A DNA stretch of 64,000 nt from Symsagittifera roscoffensis (GCF_963678635.1 NW_026971702.1:35003-99002); one strand, 5' to 3'. Shown: positions 1 to 12,292, counted from the first letter of the stretch. Numbers and translations are program-made. The notes: generated by a model from the sequence alone, not told the origin.

Positions 1-2928
1 TGTGAGAAAATAACCAGAATGCCCAAGCTCTGGTAATATGCTGCGACGGGGTTCAAATCCACATTTCAAGAACATAGGTTTTTTAAAGGCTGAGCTGAAT
101 ATGAGAGAGAAAACAAACGTTTTATTGATGCATGATCATTACAATACTGATTGTGGATGGAAAAAGTGTACTTTATTATTGAATACATGAATAAAAAAAA
201 ATTATCAGTCACTGAAAACATATGATTATTTGGACTCTCCTTTAAAAGTAAGGGGGAATTTGGGTGTTGACAGTCTACCCTTTATTTTTATAAGAAATTT
301 TGCCTCCAGTGCGCAACTTTTAATTAAATTGTTTGATAGCTTACAGGTTTTCTTCATGGAGGTAAGTTTTTGAATCAACAAATGAAATTTTTTTATTTAA
401 GTTAATAGAAGTGTCTACAAAGTATTTCGGTTTGTACACAATTCTGTCAGGAGAACTGAGCCAGTGCAATGATTAAAGCTGAAATAAGAATTTGGAAACA
501 GCAGGAAATTAACCGCTCTAATTCTGTTTTGGCTTAATTTATGAAGATTTTATATTGACCTGTATTTGATGAAATCTCTAGTAAGGGGAATCCTGTGTTT
601 TTCCCTCACATATGTGACAAAACTATAAATGCTTAAGTTAAAGACACTTCGTATACCCATTTGTTTGCTTTTTCAGCTTGTCTAAATTTTTTTCAGTACA
701 ACCGTTCAAAATCATGCATGGATAGTGTAAATTGAGTGTAAAGTGAAGGGTATTGAGCAAAAGGGTGCTGGTTCGCAGAGGATTTTCATCTCTTATGCAT
801 TCGATTAATTGGATTGCACTGGTCATCTTCTGTAATAATCTGTTAATTTATTTTTCAAAAGTTAACCATGCACCTATGTTAACGCCAAAAATTTTGATGG
901 ATTCCGAAATTTGACTTGGTAATTTCCTACTTGCAGCTTGCAGTTTTCTCTGAGTTTCTTCTTTGATGGAACAGCGAAATTGTTGAACTGAGCTTTTTCT
1001 TTAAACATTAATTGATTTAATTAAAAATTGGACAGTTTTATGTTGAAATTTGTGTTGTAGATGTCGCATTTGAATGGAAACTTAGCATTGTTGTATCATC
1101 GGCGTACTGTACAAGAGTACATGACTTGTCTAGAATTTCTGGCATATCCCCAACATATAAGTTGAACAGCAGAGGTCATATTACAGCATCTTGAGGTGGA
1201 TCTTGCTACAACTTAAGCCAATCTGAATATATATCTTCTGTCTGTTTACTAGTCTGTTGTCTTAATATGTTTCTTGCTGTCTCTTTTCTGGGAAAAAAAT
1301 TACTAGATCAGTGGCAGATAGTTCAAAATCAAGATTCTTAACTTTTTGTTTGAGGGTGGGGTGCGAAAGCAAATCCAACGCTTTCGAGAGATCTAAAAAG
1401 GTTGCTGCTGCTACATTATGCTACATTTTTCAAATTGGATTTTGGTTTTTTTCTGTTGTGTATAGAAGAGCATCATTGGTCGCATAACCATGCCTGAAAC
1501 CGAATTGTTTGCGGTTAAAGATGTTATTATAAAAAAAATGGTTTATTTGAATTGAAAAAATAATCATCTAATCTCAAAACAACTGGTATTATAAAAATTG
1601 GCCAGTAATTGATTGGATCGGCTGTTCACATTTTTTGAATACGGCAATCATCTGTGCATTTTTCAAGCCTTGTGGAAATTCCTAGATAAATTTTTTATTA
1701 CCATAGTTAAAATAGGGTTGATTATGTTCACACTGTTTTTCAGGGGCCCAACAGATGTTTTACTGGTTCCTAAAGGCTCAACGACTGGAAGCAATAAAAT
1801 TGCTTCAAACATTTCTTTTTCAGTGACATATCGAAAATTGAACCTTTTTGGTATCAGTTCTCAGATCAGTAGGTTTAATGGACATTGAAAAGGGAGCATG
1901 TGTGTTTTTGTAGACGCCTGAAACTGAAAACTTGTGATTAAGCCGATCAGCTTTCTTTATAATTTTTTTATTAAATTACCAAATGAATTCCGCAGTTCAT
2001 TTATCTGGATAGTTTGTTTCACTGTATTTCTGATGGAGTTGATGGAGACTATTGCTTCTCGGGAGTGTCAAGATTTTGGAAATGAACATTCATCTTATTC
2101 TTGTATAAAACTTAACGTTGATTATTGTATCTCTTTCTTACGCGTTTAAAGGTTTCAGAATCTAAAGCAGCTTGTAGAGACTGGAAATTTCCCAATGCAG
2201 TTTCTTTTTTCAATCTCACCGTATTTTCTATTCAGCTCATAACCTTTTAAGGTAATTGAGTGGTGGTTTCTTATAAACAATTTTTCTTTACGGACAACTA
2301 TGTGACTTTTTGTTCAATTTTAAGTAACATTCTTGAAGCTTTTTGTTCTTGTTAGATAAGAAACCATAGGTTTTGGTTCAGTTTCTCAATATTTTTTCTC
2401 GTTCAATCTCAAAATCCGAATTTGGTCAGCTTTTTCTGATTTTTTGACTTTACTAATACGCATTTTAATAGATGTTTCGTAGTAAGGAACGGTTGTTGAA
2501 TGAACGGTTGTTGAAAAAAAAATTGATGTAAATCATAAAGTTTATGAATGGAAAAAAATTGCCGTTCATGGGTATAATGAAGGTATATTCATAAATATTT
2601 TATTCTTGCTGCCGAAAATAATGAACATTTACTTTGTAGACGACCGTAAAAAAAGTTATTTCCTGTCTTTGACTTTGAATTTTATAAAACTGCAGGCTCA
2701 AAAAAATTGGACATGGTAATAGCAAATTTGGATATTGCAATTTTTAAAAAACAAAAAGATATAAAAAAAGAGAAAATAAAGGAAAAGATATATGGTAGAA
2801 GGACCCAATGTACACAAAACCAAATGGCGAATCATATTTCAGGATGCCAAAATTTGACAAGATCTTCAAAAAAAATTTTTTTTCCGCACTCAACGGTGGC
2901 TGTTTTTCAAGATAGAATTGTATGTAGA
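1..2928. repeat. Segmental duplicate, flank of Polinton copy A
   Basis: This stretch matches 7,925-10,882 almost base for base with scattered substitutions and small indels, so the whole locus (LINE remnant plus Polinton left end) exists twice. It ends exactly where the Polinton terminal repeat begins. Apart from the LINE remnant listed separately I see no gene in it. Confidence 0.8.
420..2400 (-). pseudogene. Decayed LINE (CR1/Jockey-like) reverse transcriptase, copy A
   Basis: Minus-strand translation in several broken frames resembles the reverse transcriptase and C-terminal half of an APE-type non-LTR retrotransposon. Around 1,620-1,880 there is a VTEKEMFEAI-like segment followed by a stretch matching the RT region before the palm. 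Around 640-900 there is the usual C-terminal stretch (FLGVNIGAWL, then KMTSAIQLIECIRDENPL). No catalytic YADD could be placed with certainty and stops and frame changes are dense. The direction places the LINE 3' end at the left. The clade is a judgement from general pattern and could be wrong; that it is a dead LINE is fairly safe. Confidence 0.55.
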
Positions 2929-3180
2929 AGTAGTATTGTAATCCGCCGTGGGTCCTAAGGGGGGGGGGGGTGTCTTTTCGAAGGCGGGGTTCTTTGGGGT
3001 CCTACCAAAAGTAGGGTCCAAAAGGACCCATCGTTTTTAAAGACCCCAATGCCCCTACCTAAATTAAAAAGACCCCTCTCTTAGGACACCCGACAGAAAA
3101 AAAATTTGATATTCATTTTCGCGCGCTGGTTAAGTTTAATTCCCTCCAAATTTTCCCACTGTTCAACTTAATAAGTTTGA
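2929..3180 (+). repeat. Polinton TIR, copy A
   Basis: It begins AGTAGTATTGTAATCC, followed by GGTCCTAAG and a run of 12 G. The core with GGGTCC-AAAA-GGACCC is shared with the other copies, and in reverse complement with 46,968-47,217. An AG...CT end is typical of Polintons. Confidence 0.85.
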
Positions 3181-3700
3181 GACCTCAAACAAAACTGACC
3201 TGCTTGAGAAGGACGAAGGACGTGACAAATAATAAGAGGGTAAGAATGTAAGGAGGACTTGATAAAAAATAGATAAAGTAACATATAAAAAAAGAAATAA
3301 AATAAAATTGTAATGTTGACAGGAGTACGGATAGGAGAGCAGAGGAAGGGTTTACGCCCAACCCGCAAGTCGTCTTCGAGATCCGACCAGGGGACATGAA
3401 GAATACTGACTAGACCCTCCATTTGAAATCTGAAGCGCCACTCAGTACTCTCGAATCCCGCAGCCAGAGACTTGAACAGCCAGAAACTCTCCATGCTCCC
3501 CACATCAACACATACATGTTCAAATATGCCCTCCTTTTTCTCAAAAACAACCTTAATGAAATGCAGTTTAAAATTCGCTGCAGTGGTGACCGGGGTAAAC
3601 TCCACGGTCACACCAAAGATACTCATGACTTCGTGAGTTCCAGGTTCCCCATAAGTCAAATCAATGGGTGACTCATGCAGAGAGCAAAAGGATTATCCAT
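3168..3700 (-). pseudogene. Polinton antisense gene next to TIR, copy A
   Basis: This is the homologue of the 116-aa minus-strand ORF at 58,156-58,506. The start lies at 3,698-3,700. A frame change near 3,660 separates the first 15 codons from the rest (IFGVTVEFTPVTTAANFKL and onward). Beyond the usual stop the frame runs on into a hydrophobic tail. Family unknown. Confidence 0.5.
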
Positions 3701-3812
3701 CTAAACACGTGAAAAAAGGTTGAAATCTTTAGTTATAAATCCTTTAAACTACAGTTCATTAACAAAATCCCAGTAATATCCATTTATAACGATTATAAGA
3801 CAAACATTTGAT

Positions 3813-4374
3813 GTGAAATTGTCTTCTATAGAAAATAAACACATGTTGATGAAAAACAAACTCAGCAAAATGAGTTTATTAGGAAATTGGCATACTGAAG
3901 ATATTGATAGTGGACAATTAAAATTCTCTGTTTTTTCAACTGGTTCTTGGTCAAAAAAATATGCGCATTCACAATCTTCATATAGTGTTTATTTCTCGGT
4001 GGAAAGAAGTGGCAAATCATACGTTCAAGATATACGAGCAAAGTTGCAAATAACCTGGTGCTTTTTTGCGAAGCAGAAATATGGGAGAGCGACCGATCTG
4101 TCAATTGTTACTTATCAAAAAGTTTCTGATTACTCGTATGATTTTCAGTCAATTCTGATTAAGAAAGGAGAGGAAAGAAAAATTCGACTTTGTTTCAATT
4201 AACTTTCAAAATACCGAAAACTACCCGTGGTTTACTTAAACATTTATCAAAGAGAAATAGGAGTGAGTAAGTGGTATCTAGAAAATAACTTTCATTTCCA
4301 CTGGCTTGAAATTCAGCAGGTCGGAGAAGTGTTGGAAAAAAATTTAAAAAAATGAAATTGGAAAAACAAAGAGT
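3813..4374 (+). pseudogene. Polinton gene X, copy A
   Basis: An open stretch of 129 codons begins at a GTG where the B copies have ATG. It is followed by a stop and then more collinear coding sequence (VVYLNIYQREIGVSKWYLE). Content includes LLGNWHTEDID and SYSVYFSVERSGKSYVQD. I do not recognise the family. It precedes the exonuclease-like gene and may be its N-terminal part. Confidence 0.45.
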
Positions 4375-5359
4375 TACTTCAAAAGACTTGGAAATTATTC
4401 ATGAAATTTTTTTTACTTTGACAAAAACCTATCCATAAAAAACACCAACCGTCAAAAATATTTCTTAGCTGCATGTTCACTGTTCTACTTCTCGACTACT
4501 AATGAGATAAATTACGATGTTGCTATCAAGTTGAGACCCTAAGGTGGTCTGATCGATATAGAAAACTATTCTTTATATAAATATTGAAATGATTCGAAAA
4601 TTTTACGAATGCATGCTATTTTACACGATGCCGCCGGTTTTGTCCGCAAATTTTATAACACGGGTCCCACATACTGCTTTATTTTACCATGGAAATGCAG
4701 CAACAGTCTGATTGGTCACTTGAGTGGAATTACGTTTTGTTTGTATATCAAACTGAAGAAACCGAAACTCTACCATTTATTAGAATGCTGAACGAAAGAT
4801 CATTTGTGTTGGATTGCGAGGGATTTCGACACACCAGAAAAACTCATTTATAGTAAAAAAATTAGCTATAACCACTTCCGACTACAGTGATTCCCTAATT
4901 TTTCTACCTCCAGTTAATTTCAATTCCCTTAATAAATCTGAACAAAAAGCCCACAGCTGGCTGACAAATTTATTGTGCGGACTTCATTGGGATAGCAGTG
5001 ATTTTTTATAGCTGAATTTGAACCAAATCAATCAAAGTTTTGTCTTAAGAAACCCCAATGCTATATTCTACGCCAAAGGAGAAGAAAAAACTGATTTTTT
5101 ATCCAAATACTTAGACCGCAAAGTTGTGAATCTTGACGATTTGGGCTGTCCACGAGTCGAAAATTTATATTTCAAGAACTCTGAGAATTCTAACAAACAC
5201 CAACCGCACCATAACTGTAAAAATCATTGTGCATCAAAAAACTCGAAAGCGTTCTATGATTGGTTGAAAATTAAGCGTCAACAACGAACGTCAGGGGAAA
5301 GTGGAGACATACATATCTCCAAATTCAGTTCTTTGTGCTTGGATGACACCAGAGAGTAA
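4352..5359 (+). pseudogene. DEDDh-exonuclease-like Polinton gene, copy A
   Basis: This is collinear with the copy C gene at 58,639-59,652 but broken into several frames. The acidic LDCEGFR motif and the C-terminal block with HHNCKNHCASKNSKAF are recognisable. Frame changes lie near 4,750, 4,860 and 5,010. See the copy C entry for the reasoning on function. Confidence 0.5.
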
Positions 5360-5615
5360 CATAAAGATTTCATTGACCAGGATTGAACGCATTGATTGTA
5401 GAGGCCAAGTAGTTCAACAAAAAGAACTAGTTACACTTTCTGAAGAAGAGTTGTGCTTTTTGAGGAGGTTCTTCCCCAGGATTGACCAATTCATCTACTT
5501 TCAACGATTCAAATACATCATTAATGTTACCCAGCAAGCGCGGTCTTTGTCTTCCCAAGGTAGTCTCAGTGCCCAAATGTCAACCAGGAGTTCAAATGGA
5601 TCTAACCAGCAGTGA
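5268..5615 (+). CDS. Small PC4-like ORF, copy A
   Basis: This open frame is homologous to 59,564-59,908. It overlaps the end of the exonuclease-like frame and the start of the next ORF in different frames. The segment VTLSEEELCFLRRFFPRIDQF resembles the helix of PC4-type single-strand DNA-binding proteins, which is a weak resemblance only. Confidence 0.4.
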   Translation, partial: KLSVNNERQGKVETYISPNSVLCAWMTPESNIKISLTRIERIDCRGQVVQQKELVTLSEEELCFLRRFFPRIDQFIYFQRFKYIINVTQQARSLSSQGSLSAQMSTRSSNGSNQQ

Positions 5616-5796
5616 ACTACCCAATGCGATTCAAAAAATAATAAGTGAAGATTTTGTGAAGAAAATTGTGTATCATGCCAAAACTGATCATGTCCCAGAC
5701 AATTATGTAGCAAAAATGTATGGCAAGGAAAAGGACACTACTAACGTTAACACTGGTTATACTCGATACGAGATTTTTTACTGTTTAGAAAAGTAA
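5482..5796 (+). CDS. Conserved Polinton ORF of unknown function, copy A
   Basis: About 104 codons, conserved at 15,893-16,198 and 59,775-60,098. It shares about 130 bases with the upstream PC4-like ORF in another frame. A more likely start is one of the internal ATGs (before LPSKRGLCLPK or before DLTSSELPN). No known domain seen. Confidence 0.4.
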   Translation: MTNSSTFNDSNTSLMLPSKRGLCLPKVVSVPKCQPGVQMDLTSSELPNAIQKIISEDFVKKIVYHAKTDHVPDNYVAKMYGKEKDTTNVNTGYTRYEIFYCLEK

Positions 5797-5894
5797 ATAA
5801 TAAATTTCATAACGACACATTTTTCTTCCTCAATAAGAAACTCAATGAGAGAGAGAAAGAGAAAAAAAAATTGAAAACGTAAATTTCTGAAATA

Positions 5895-6162
5895 GCAGAT
5901 GATGAGTCTGATGAAAATGTAGTTACTGATTTTATTTAAGATCGAAATAACACCGAACAAAAATCTTGTAAATTTTGTTTTGATGCCACTGTTCCCAGAT
6001 CAGAAGTAGTTTTTATGTCCCAAATGATTATAATTTTTCTTTTACTAAGCTTTTGTATCTATAAACTTTCTTTGACGCAACCAAGCTGTGAAGAAACATC
6101 AGTTTGGTTTTCCATATTGCCTGGTTTATTTGGGTTCGTGCTACCAAACCCAAGGATATGAA
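5895..6162 (+). pseudogene. Two-helix membrane protein, copy A
   Basis: Homologue of the intact 92-aa protein at 60,172-60,450. The conserved part (VPRSEVVFMSQM, two hydrophobic segments, ending FVLPNPRI) is open and ends in an ATGA overlap with the ATPase start. A TAA near 5,938 interrupts the N-terminal part. Confidence 0.55.
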
Positions 6163-6805
6163 TAAAATTAGCGATACGTCGACAAGACTGTTTATGGCAG
6201 TTGTAGGACCTTCTGGATCAGGAAAAACAGAACTAATTTTCAAATTATTGAAAGGGAGAACTTTTTATCCCAAATTTGGAAGAGTATAATTTTTTTACAA
6301 AGATATTCAACCTTACTTAGGGACAAGTTAAACGCTGGCAGAATTCAAATAGAACTTGTCAAATTTGATGGATTTGATCGTTTGAGAAACATTGAAAACA
6401 TTCTGTTAGTGTTTGATGACTCATTCGTAGAAATATACAATGATAAAGAATTCGTTAAACTAGCAACAACAGGAAGACACAAAGGCTTAGATATTACTCA
6501 TGTCAAACATAATTTATTCCATCAAAGTCGATAGTCACGAACTATTGATTTGAATACATCTCGCATCATTTTATTCAAATCACCTCGTGATATTCAGCAA
6601 TTTGATCACCTCGGAAGACAACTTAATGCACCTAAATTTTTACGACAGTCGTATGAATTGGCTACAAAGGACAGATTTGGACATCTATTAATAGATTTAG
6701 ATCCCCGAACATCAGACTGTCTCAGATACTGTTCAAACATAATACCACCTGGTCCGTCACTTTTCTATTTACCATTAGATAAGGCTGTAGTGACACCCAT
6801 CACAA
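6159..6805 (+). pseudogene. Packaging ATPase, copy A, truncated
   Basis: The Walker A motif GPSGSGKTE is present at about 6,208-6,234 and the C-terminal part around 6,550-6,790 (FKSPRDIQQFDHLGRQL). A stop near 6,287 and a frame change in between break it. The segmental duplication junction cuts off the last residues. Confidence 0.75.
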
Positions 6806-7924
6806 CTAAACTCACCCATACTCATACATACTACAAATTTATTCGGCGCCATTTCACAGTTCTCCATTTCGCAACCCACATCACCGCTACATTTTTATCA
6901 ACTCTAAATACACATCGCCATACTTCCTTGACTTCGCTTTTCTCTTAAAGACAAATAACCTTCACAAATATGATCTCAAGTAATGCAAAAAATTTCTCAG
7001 AGCAGAGAAACGAGTAGCCAAAGGGAGATGAAAACTCGACGAAATCCCAACTCTGGAATGGCAAATCTGTTAGTTTTGCCTGCCGCGGTCACAACCCTAA
7101 AATGATACAGAGTAAGAAGCCAGTATAGCAGCAAAGGTACCCATTTAACAAAAACAATGCTCAACTTGATATTGAACTCGGATACTTGTATATACGGATA
7201 CTAGTCACTTGGCTCTTAGCTCAAAGAAGTAAATGATAGCTAGGAATGTGTGTAGTACCGATCTTCTTAATCAAATTGAGAAATTCCCAGATCAATATGC
7301 TACCCTGACAAGATCACTTCTACAATCTGTTCCCACAACATGAGGAAATGTTTTTCTTCTCTCTACAAAAAGCAACTTTCAAAAAAACGAGCAACTGTTC
7401 TTCTCCCTTTTTAAAAAACTACTCGAAAAATGTTTCTCAATCCATCCTTCAAAGAAAAAGAAATCAAAAACATAAACCCCCGATGGTTGGAACCACTTTG
7501 AACCAAGGATTCATGCCCAATTATATTATTGATAGATTACTTTTGTAGAAAAATTAGAAGTAAATAATCATGATCCATGACTATATTGTGAAACTATTTG
7601 TAGTATCAGCCAGTGAAAATTTAAATCAAATTAGCAAACGATTGCTCTTCCTAAGTTCTACTTCTTTCTTTAGCCTCGCTATAATACCACTATACTCTAG
7701 ATTTTTTTGAGACAAGGTTATATTAGAGTTTGATTAGGATTGGTATTCGACTAAGAATTTGCACGAACCTATACGGCTGAAAATAGGATAGCGTTATGAA
7801 CAGACTGTATACCTTAACCAAAATTACCTTATGAAAAAGCCACCTCGTACTTAGTTTCACAATTAAGATTAAATCAATTACTGTAGCAGTCGGGCGTGTG
7901 TTTGACTCTATTGGATGAATCTTT
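6806..7924. other. Spacer between the two duplicated loci
   Basis: Unique in this window. Short open frames at 6,806-6,948 and 7,348-7,548 have no recognisable domain and are probably chance. I see no repeat of the flanking elements here. Confidence 0.5.
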
Positions 7925-10882
7925 GAGAAATTAATCAGAATCCCCAAGCTCTGGTAATATGCTGCAACGGGGTTCAAATCCACATTTCAGGAACTTATGT
8001 TTTTTTAAAAGCTGAGCTGAATATGAGAGAGAAAAACAAACACTTTTTTGATGCATGATCATTACAAAAATGATTGTGGATGGAAAAAGCTTACGTTATT
8101 ATTGAATGCGTGAATAAAAAAAAATTATCAGTTACTAAAAACATAAGATTCTTTGGACTCTGCTTAAAAAATAAGGGGGAAGTTGGGTGTTGATAGAGTC
8201 TACCCTTTATTTGTATAAGAATTTTTGCCTCCAGTGTGCAACTTTCAATTAATTTGTTTGATAGCTTACAGGTTTTCTTCATGGAGATAAATTTTTGAAT
8301 CAATAAATTAAACTTTTTTATTTACGTTAATAAGAGTGTCTACAATGTATTTCGGTTTGTACACAATTCTGTCAGGACAACTGAGCCAGTGCAATGATTA
8401 AAGATGAAATAAGAACTTGGAAACAGCAGGAATTTAACCGCTCTAATTCTGTTTTGGCTTAATTTATGAAGATTTTGTATTGATCTGTATTTGATTAAAC
8501 CTCTAGTAAGGGGAATCCTTTGTTTTTCCCTCACATATGTGACAAAACTCTGTATGTTTAAGTTAAAGACACTTTGTATACCCCCATTCGTTTGCTTTTT
8601 CAGCTTGTCTACATTTTTTTCAGTACAACCATTCAAAACCATGCATGGAAAGTGTAAATTGCCTAATACAAGTGAAGGGTATTGAGTAAAAGGATGCTGG
8701 TTCGCAGAGGAATTTCATCTCTTATGCATTTGATTAATTGGATTGAACTGGTCATCTTCTGTAATAATCTGTTAATTTCTTTTTCAAAAGTTAACCATGC
8801 ACCTATGTTAACACCAAAAATTTTGATGGATTCCGAAATTTGACTTGGTAATTTCCTACTTGCAGCTTGCAGTTTTCTCTGAGATTCTTCTTTGATGGAA
8901 CAGCGAAAAAAACGAACTGAGTTTTGTCTTTAACCATTAAATGATTTAATTAAAAATATGAGAGTTTTCTGTTGAATTTTGTGTTGTAGATGTCGGATTT
9001 GAATGGAAACTTAGCATTGTTGTATCATCGGCGTACTGTACAAGAGTACATGACTTGTCTAGAATTTCTGGCATATCCCCAACATATAAGTTGAACAGCA
9101 GAGGTCATATTACAGAATCTTGAGGTGTGTCTTGCTACAACTTAAGCCAATCTGAATATATTTTTTCTGTCTGTTTACTAGTCTGTTGTCTTAACATGTT
9201 TCTTGCTGTCTCTTATCTGGGAAAAAATTACTAGATCAGTGGCAGATAGTTCAAAACCAAGATTCTTAACTTTTTAATTGAGAGTGGGATGCGAAAGCAA
9301 ATCAAATGCTTTCGAGAGATCTAAAAAGGTTGCTGCTGCTACATTATGCTACATTTTTCAATATGGAATTTGTTTTTTTTTCTGTTGTGTATAGAAGAGC
9401 ATCATTGGTCGATTGGCCACGCCTGAAACCAAATTGTTTGCGGTTAAAGATGTTATTATCAAAAAAAAATTGGTTTATTTGACTTGAAAAAAATTTCAAA
9501 TAAGTTCAAAACAACTGGTATTATAAAAATTGGCCAGTAATTGATTGGATCGGCTGTTCACATTTTTTGAATACGGCAATCATCTGTGCATTTTTCAAGG
9601 CTTGTCGAAACTCCTAGATAAATTTTTTATTACCATAATTAAAATATGGTTGATTATGTGCACACTGTTTTTCAGGGGCCAAACAGATGTTTTACTCGAT
9701 CCTAAAGGCTCAACGACTGGAAGCAAAAAAATTGCTTCAAACATTTCTTTTTCAGTGACATATCGGAATTGAACATTTTTGGTACCAGTTCTCAGATCAG
9801 TAGGTAGGTTGAATGGACATTTAAAATGGAGCATGTGTGTTTTTGTAGACGCCTAAAACTGAAAACTTGTAATTAAGCAGATCAGCTTTCTTTATATTAT
9901 CATTTTTAAATTACCAAATGAATTCCGCAGTTCATTTATCTGGATAGTTTGTTTCACTGTATTTCTGATGGAGTTGATGGAGACTATTGCTTTTCGGGAG
10001 TGTCAAGGTTTTGGAAATGAGCATCCATCCTATTCTTGTATAAAACTTAACGTTGATTATTGTATCTCTTTCTTACGCGTTTAAAGGCTTCAGAATCTTA
10101 AGCAGTTTGTCGAGACTGGAAATTTCCCAGTGCAATTTCTGTTTTCAATCTCACCGATTTTTGTATTGAGCTCATAACTTTTTAAGGTAATTGAGTGGTT
10201 GTTTCTTAGAAACAATTTTTCTTTAAGGATTACTCTTTGAACTTTTGTTCATTTTTAAGTAACATTCTTGAAGCTGTTTGTTCTTGTTAGATAAGAAACC
10301 ATAGGTTTTGGTTCAGTTTCTCGCATTGTTTTCTTGTTCAATCTCTAAATCCGAATTGGGACAGCTTTTTTTGGTTTTTTGACTTGACTAATACGCATTT
10401 TTAATCGATGGTCCGTAGTAAGCAACGGTTGTTGAATGAACGGTTGTTGAAAACAAACTGATGTAAATCGTAGAATTTATGAATGAAAAAAAATTGCCTT
10501 TCATGGGTATAATGAAGGTATATTTATAAATATGATTATTGCCGCCGAAGTTAATCAACATTTACTTTGTAGATGACCGTAAAAAAAGTTATTTCCTGTC
10601 TTTGACTTTGAATTCTATAAAACTGCAGGCTCAAAAAAATTGGACATGCTAATAGCAAATTTGGATATTGTAATTTTTAAAAACAAAAAGAAATTAGAAA
10701 AAAGAGAAAGTAAAGGAAAAGATATATGGTAGAATCCCTCATAGGCGAAGGACCCAATGTACACAAAACCAAATAGCGAATCATATTTCCGGATATGCCA
10801 AAAATTGACAAGATCTTCAAAAAAAATAAACTTTTCCCGTACTCAACGGAGGCTGTTTTTCAAGATAGAAATTGTATGTAGA
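7925..10882. repeat. Segmental duplicate, flank of Polinton copy B
   Basis: Second copy of the 1-2,928 segment. Its last 600 bases (from 10,283) are repeated a third time at 12,868-13,467 by the tandem duplication. Confidence 0.8.
8340..10290 (-). pseudogene. Decayed LINE reverse transcriptase, copy B
   Basis: Same fossil LINE as at 420-2,400. A 100-codon open stretch at 8,340-8,642 is the C-terminal end (NGCTEKNVDKLKKQTNGG). A 79-codon stretch at 9,595-9,834 contains the pre-palm RT segment (YVTEKEMFEAIFLLP). It is broken elsewhere. Confidence 0.55.
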
Positions 10883-11135
10883 AGTAGTATTGTAATCCGT
10901 TTGGTGTCCTAAGGGGGGGGGGGGGGTCTTTTCGACGGCTGGGATCTTTGGGGTCCTACCAAAAGTAGGGTCCAAAAGGATTCATCTTTTTTAAAGACCC
11001 CAATGACCCTGCCCGAAATAAAAAGACCCCTCTCTTAGGACACCCTACAGACAAAATACTTTGTTATTTATTTTCGCGCGCTGGTTAAATTTAATTCCCC
11101 CCAAATTTTCCCACTGTTCAACTAAATAAGTTTGA
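10883..11135 (+). repeat. Polinton TIR, copy B unit 1
   Basis: AGTAGTATTGTAATCC start, preceded by tgtaga, the presumed target-site copy. It contains the 10-bp inverted pair GTGTCCTAAG (10,904-10,913) and CTTAGGACAC (11,034-11,043) and a 14-G run. Confidence 0.85.
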
Positions 11136-11335
11136 GACCTCAAAAAAAAACAGAACTGCTTGAGAAGGACGAAGGACGTGACAAATAATGAGAAGGTAAG
11201 AAGGTAAGGATGACTTGATAAATAATAGATAAAGTAACAAATAAAAAAAGAAAGAAATAAAATAAAATCGTAATGTTGACAGGAGTACGGATAGGAGAGC
11301 AGAGGAAAGGTTCAAGGCCACATCCGCATGTCGTC

Positions 11336-11662
11336 TTAGGGATCCGAACAAGGGACATGAAGAATACTGACTAGACGCTCCATTTGAAATCTGAAGCGCC
11401 ACTCAGTACTTTCGAATCCCAGAGCCAGAGACTTGAACAGCCAGAAATTATCCATGCTCCCCACATCAACACATACATATTCAAATATGCCCTCCTTCTT
11501 CTCAAAAGCAACCTTAATGTAATGCAGCTTAAAATTCGCTGCAATGGTGACCGGGGTAAACTCCACGGTCACACCAAAGATACTCTTGCCTTCGTGAGTT
11601 CCAGGTCCCCCAAAAGACAAATCAATGGGTGACTCATGCAGACCAGCAAGTGGAGTATCCAT
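11336..11662 (-). CDS. Polinton antisense gene, copy B unit 1
   Basis: A 108-aa ORF starting ATG at 11,662. A TAA ends it eight codons earlier than in copy C. Same protein family as 58,156-58,506. Function unknown. Confidence 0.5.
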   Translation of the reverse strand: MDTPLAGLHESPIDLSFGGPGTHEGKSIFGVTVEFTPVTIAANFKLHYIKVAFEKKEGIFEYVCVDVGSMDNFWLFKSLALGFESTEWRFRFQMERLVSILHVPCSDP

Positions 11663-11778
11663 CTAAACACATGAAAATAGGTTGAAATCATTAGTTATAA
11701 ATCCTTTAAACTACAGTTCATTAATAAAGTCCCATTAATATCCATTTATAACGATTAAAAACCAGTCAAACATTTGAT

Positions 11779-12292
11779 ATGAAAATGTCTTCTATAGAAA
11801 ATAAACACATGTTGATGAAAAACAAACTGAGCAAAATTAGTTTATTAGGAAATTGGCATGCTGAAGATATTGATAGTGAACGATTAAAATTCTCTGTTTT
11901 TTCAACTGTTTCTTGGTCAAAAAAATATGCGCATTCACAATCTTCATATAGTGTTTATTTCTCGGTGGAAAGAAGTGGCAAATCATACGTTCAAGATTGC
12001 AAATAACCTGGTGCATTTTTGCGAAGCAGAACAATGGAAAAACGACCGATCTGTCTATTGATACTTATGAAAATGTTTTTGATTACTCAAGTCAAATCTG
12101 ATTAAGAAAGTAGAGGAAAGAAAAATTCGACTTTGTTTCAATAAACTTTCAAAATACCGAAAACTACCCGTGGTTTACTTAAACATATATCAAAGAGAAA
12201 TAGGAGCGAGTAAGTGGTTTATAGAAAGCTACTTTCATTTCCACTGGCTTGAAATTCAGCAGGTCGGAGAAGTGTTACTTCAAAAGACTTAG
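11779..12292 (+). pseudogene. Polinton gene X, copy B unit 1
   Basis: It starts ATGAAAATGTCTTC, is open for 75 codons to a TAA at 12,004, then continues in broken frames (VVYLNIYQREIGASKWFIE) to about 12,292. Identical to unit 2 at 14,362. Confidence 0.45.

Larger units (their letters stand above)
2929..6805 (+). mobile_element. Polinton/Maverick copy A, left end only
   Basis: It starts with the AGTAGTATTGTAATCC terminal repeat and continues collinearly with copies B and C through the antisense gene, gene X, exonuclease-like gene, PC4-like ORF, membrane protein and into the ATPase. Homology to copy B stops at about 6,800, inside the ATPase gene, and unrelated sequence follows. All genes carry stops or frame changes, so this is a truncated dead copy. 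Confidence 0.85.

Noticed and set aside
20-70. tRNA-like B box (GGTTCAAATCC) with an ACCAGA/TCTGGT pair
   Set aside because: No A box or cloverleaf could be fitted; the duplicate at about 7,940-7,990 has the same limits. Probably chance or a very old SINE trace.
3423-3671. 82-codon plus ORF repeated at 11,384, 13,967 and 58,228
   Set aside because: It is the exact antisense shadow of the antisense gene, which has the better start and more conserved residues; the opposite choice cannot be fully excluded without codon statistics.
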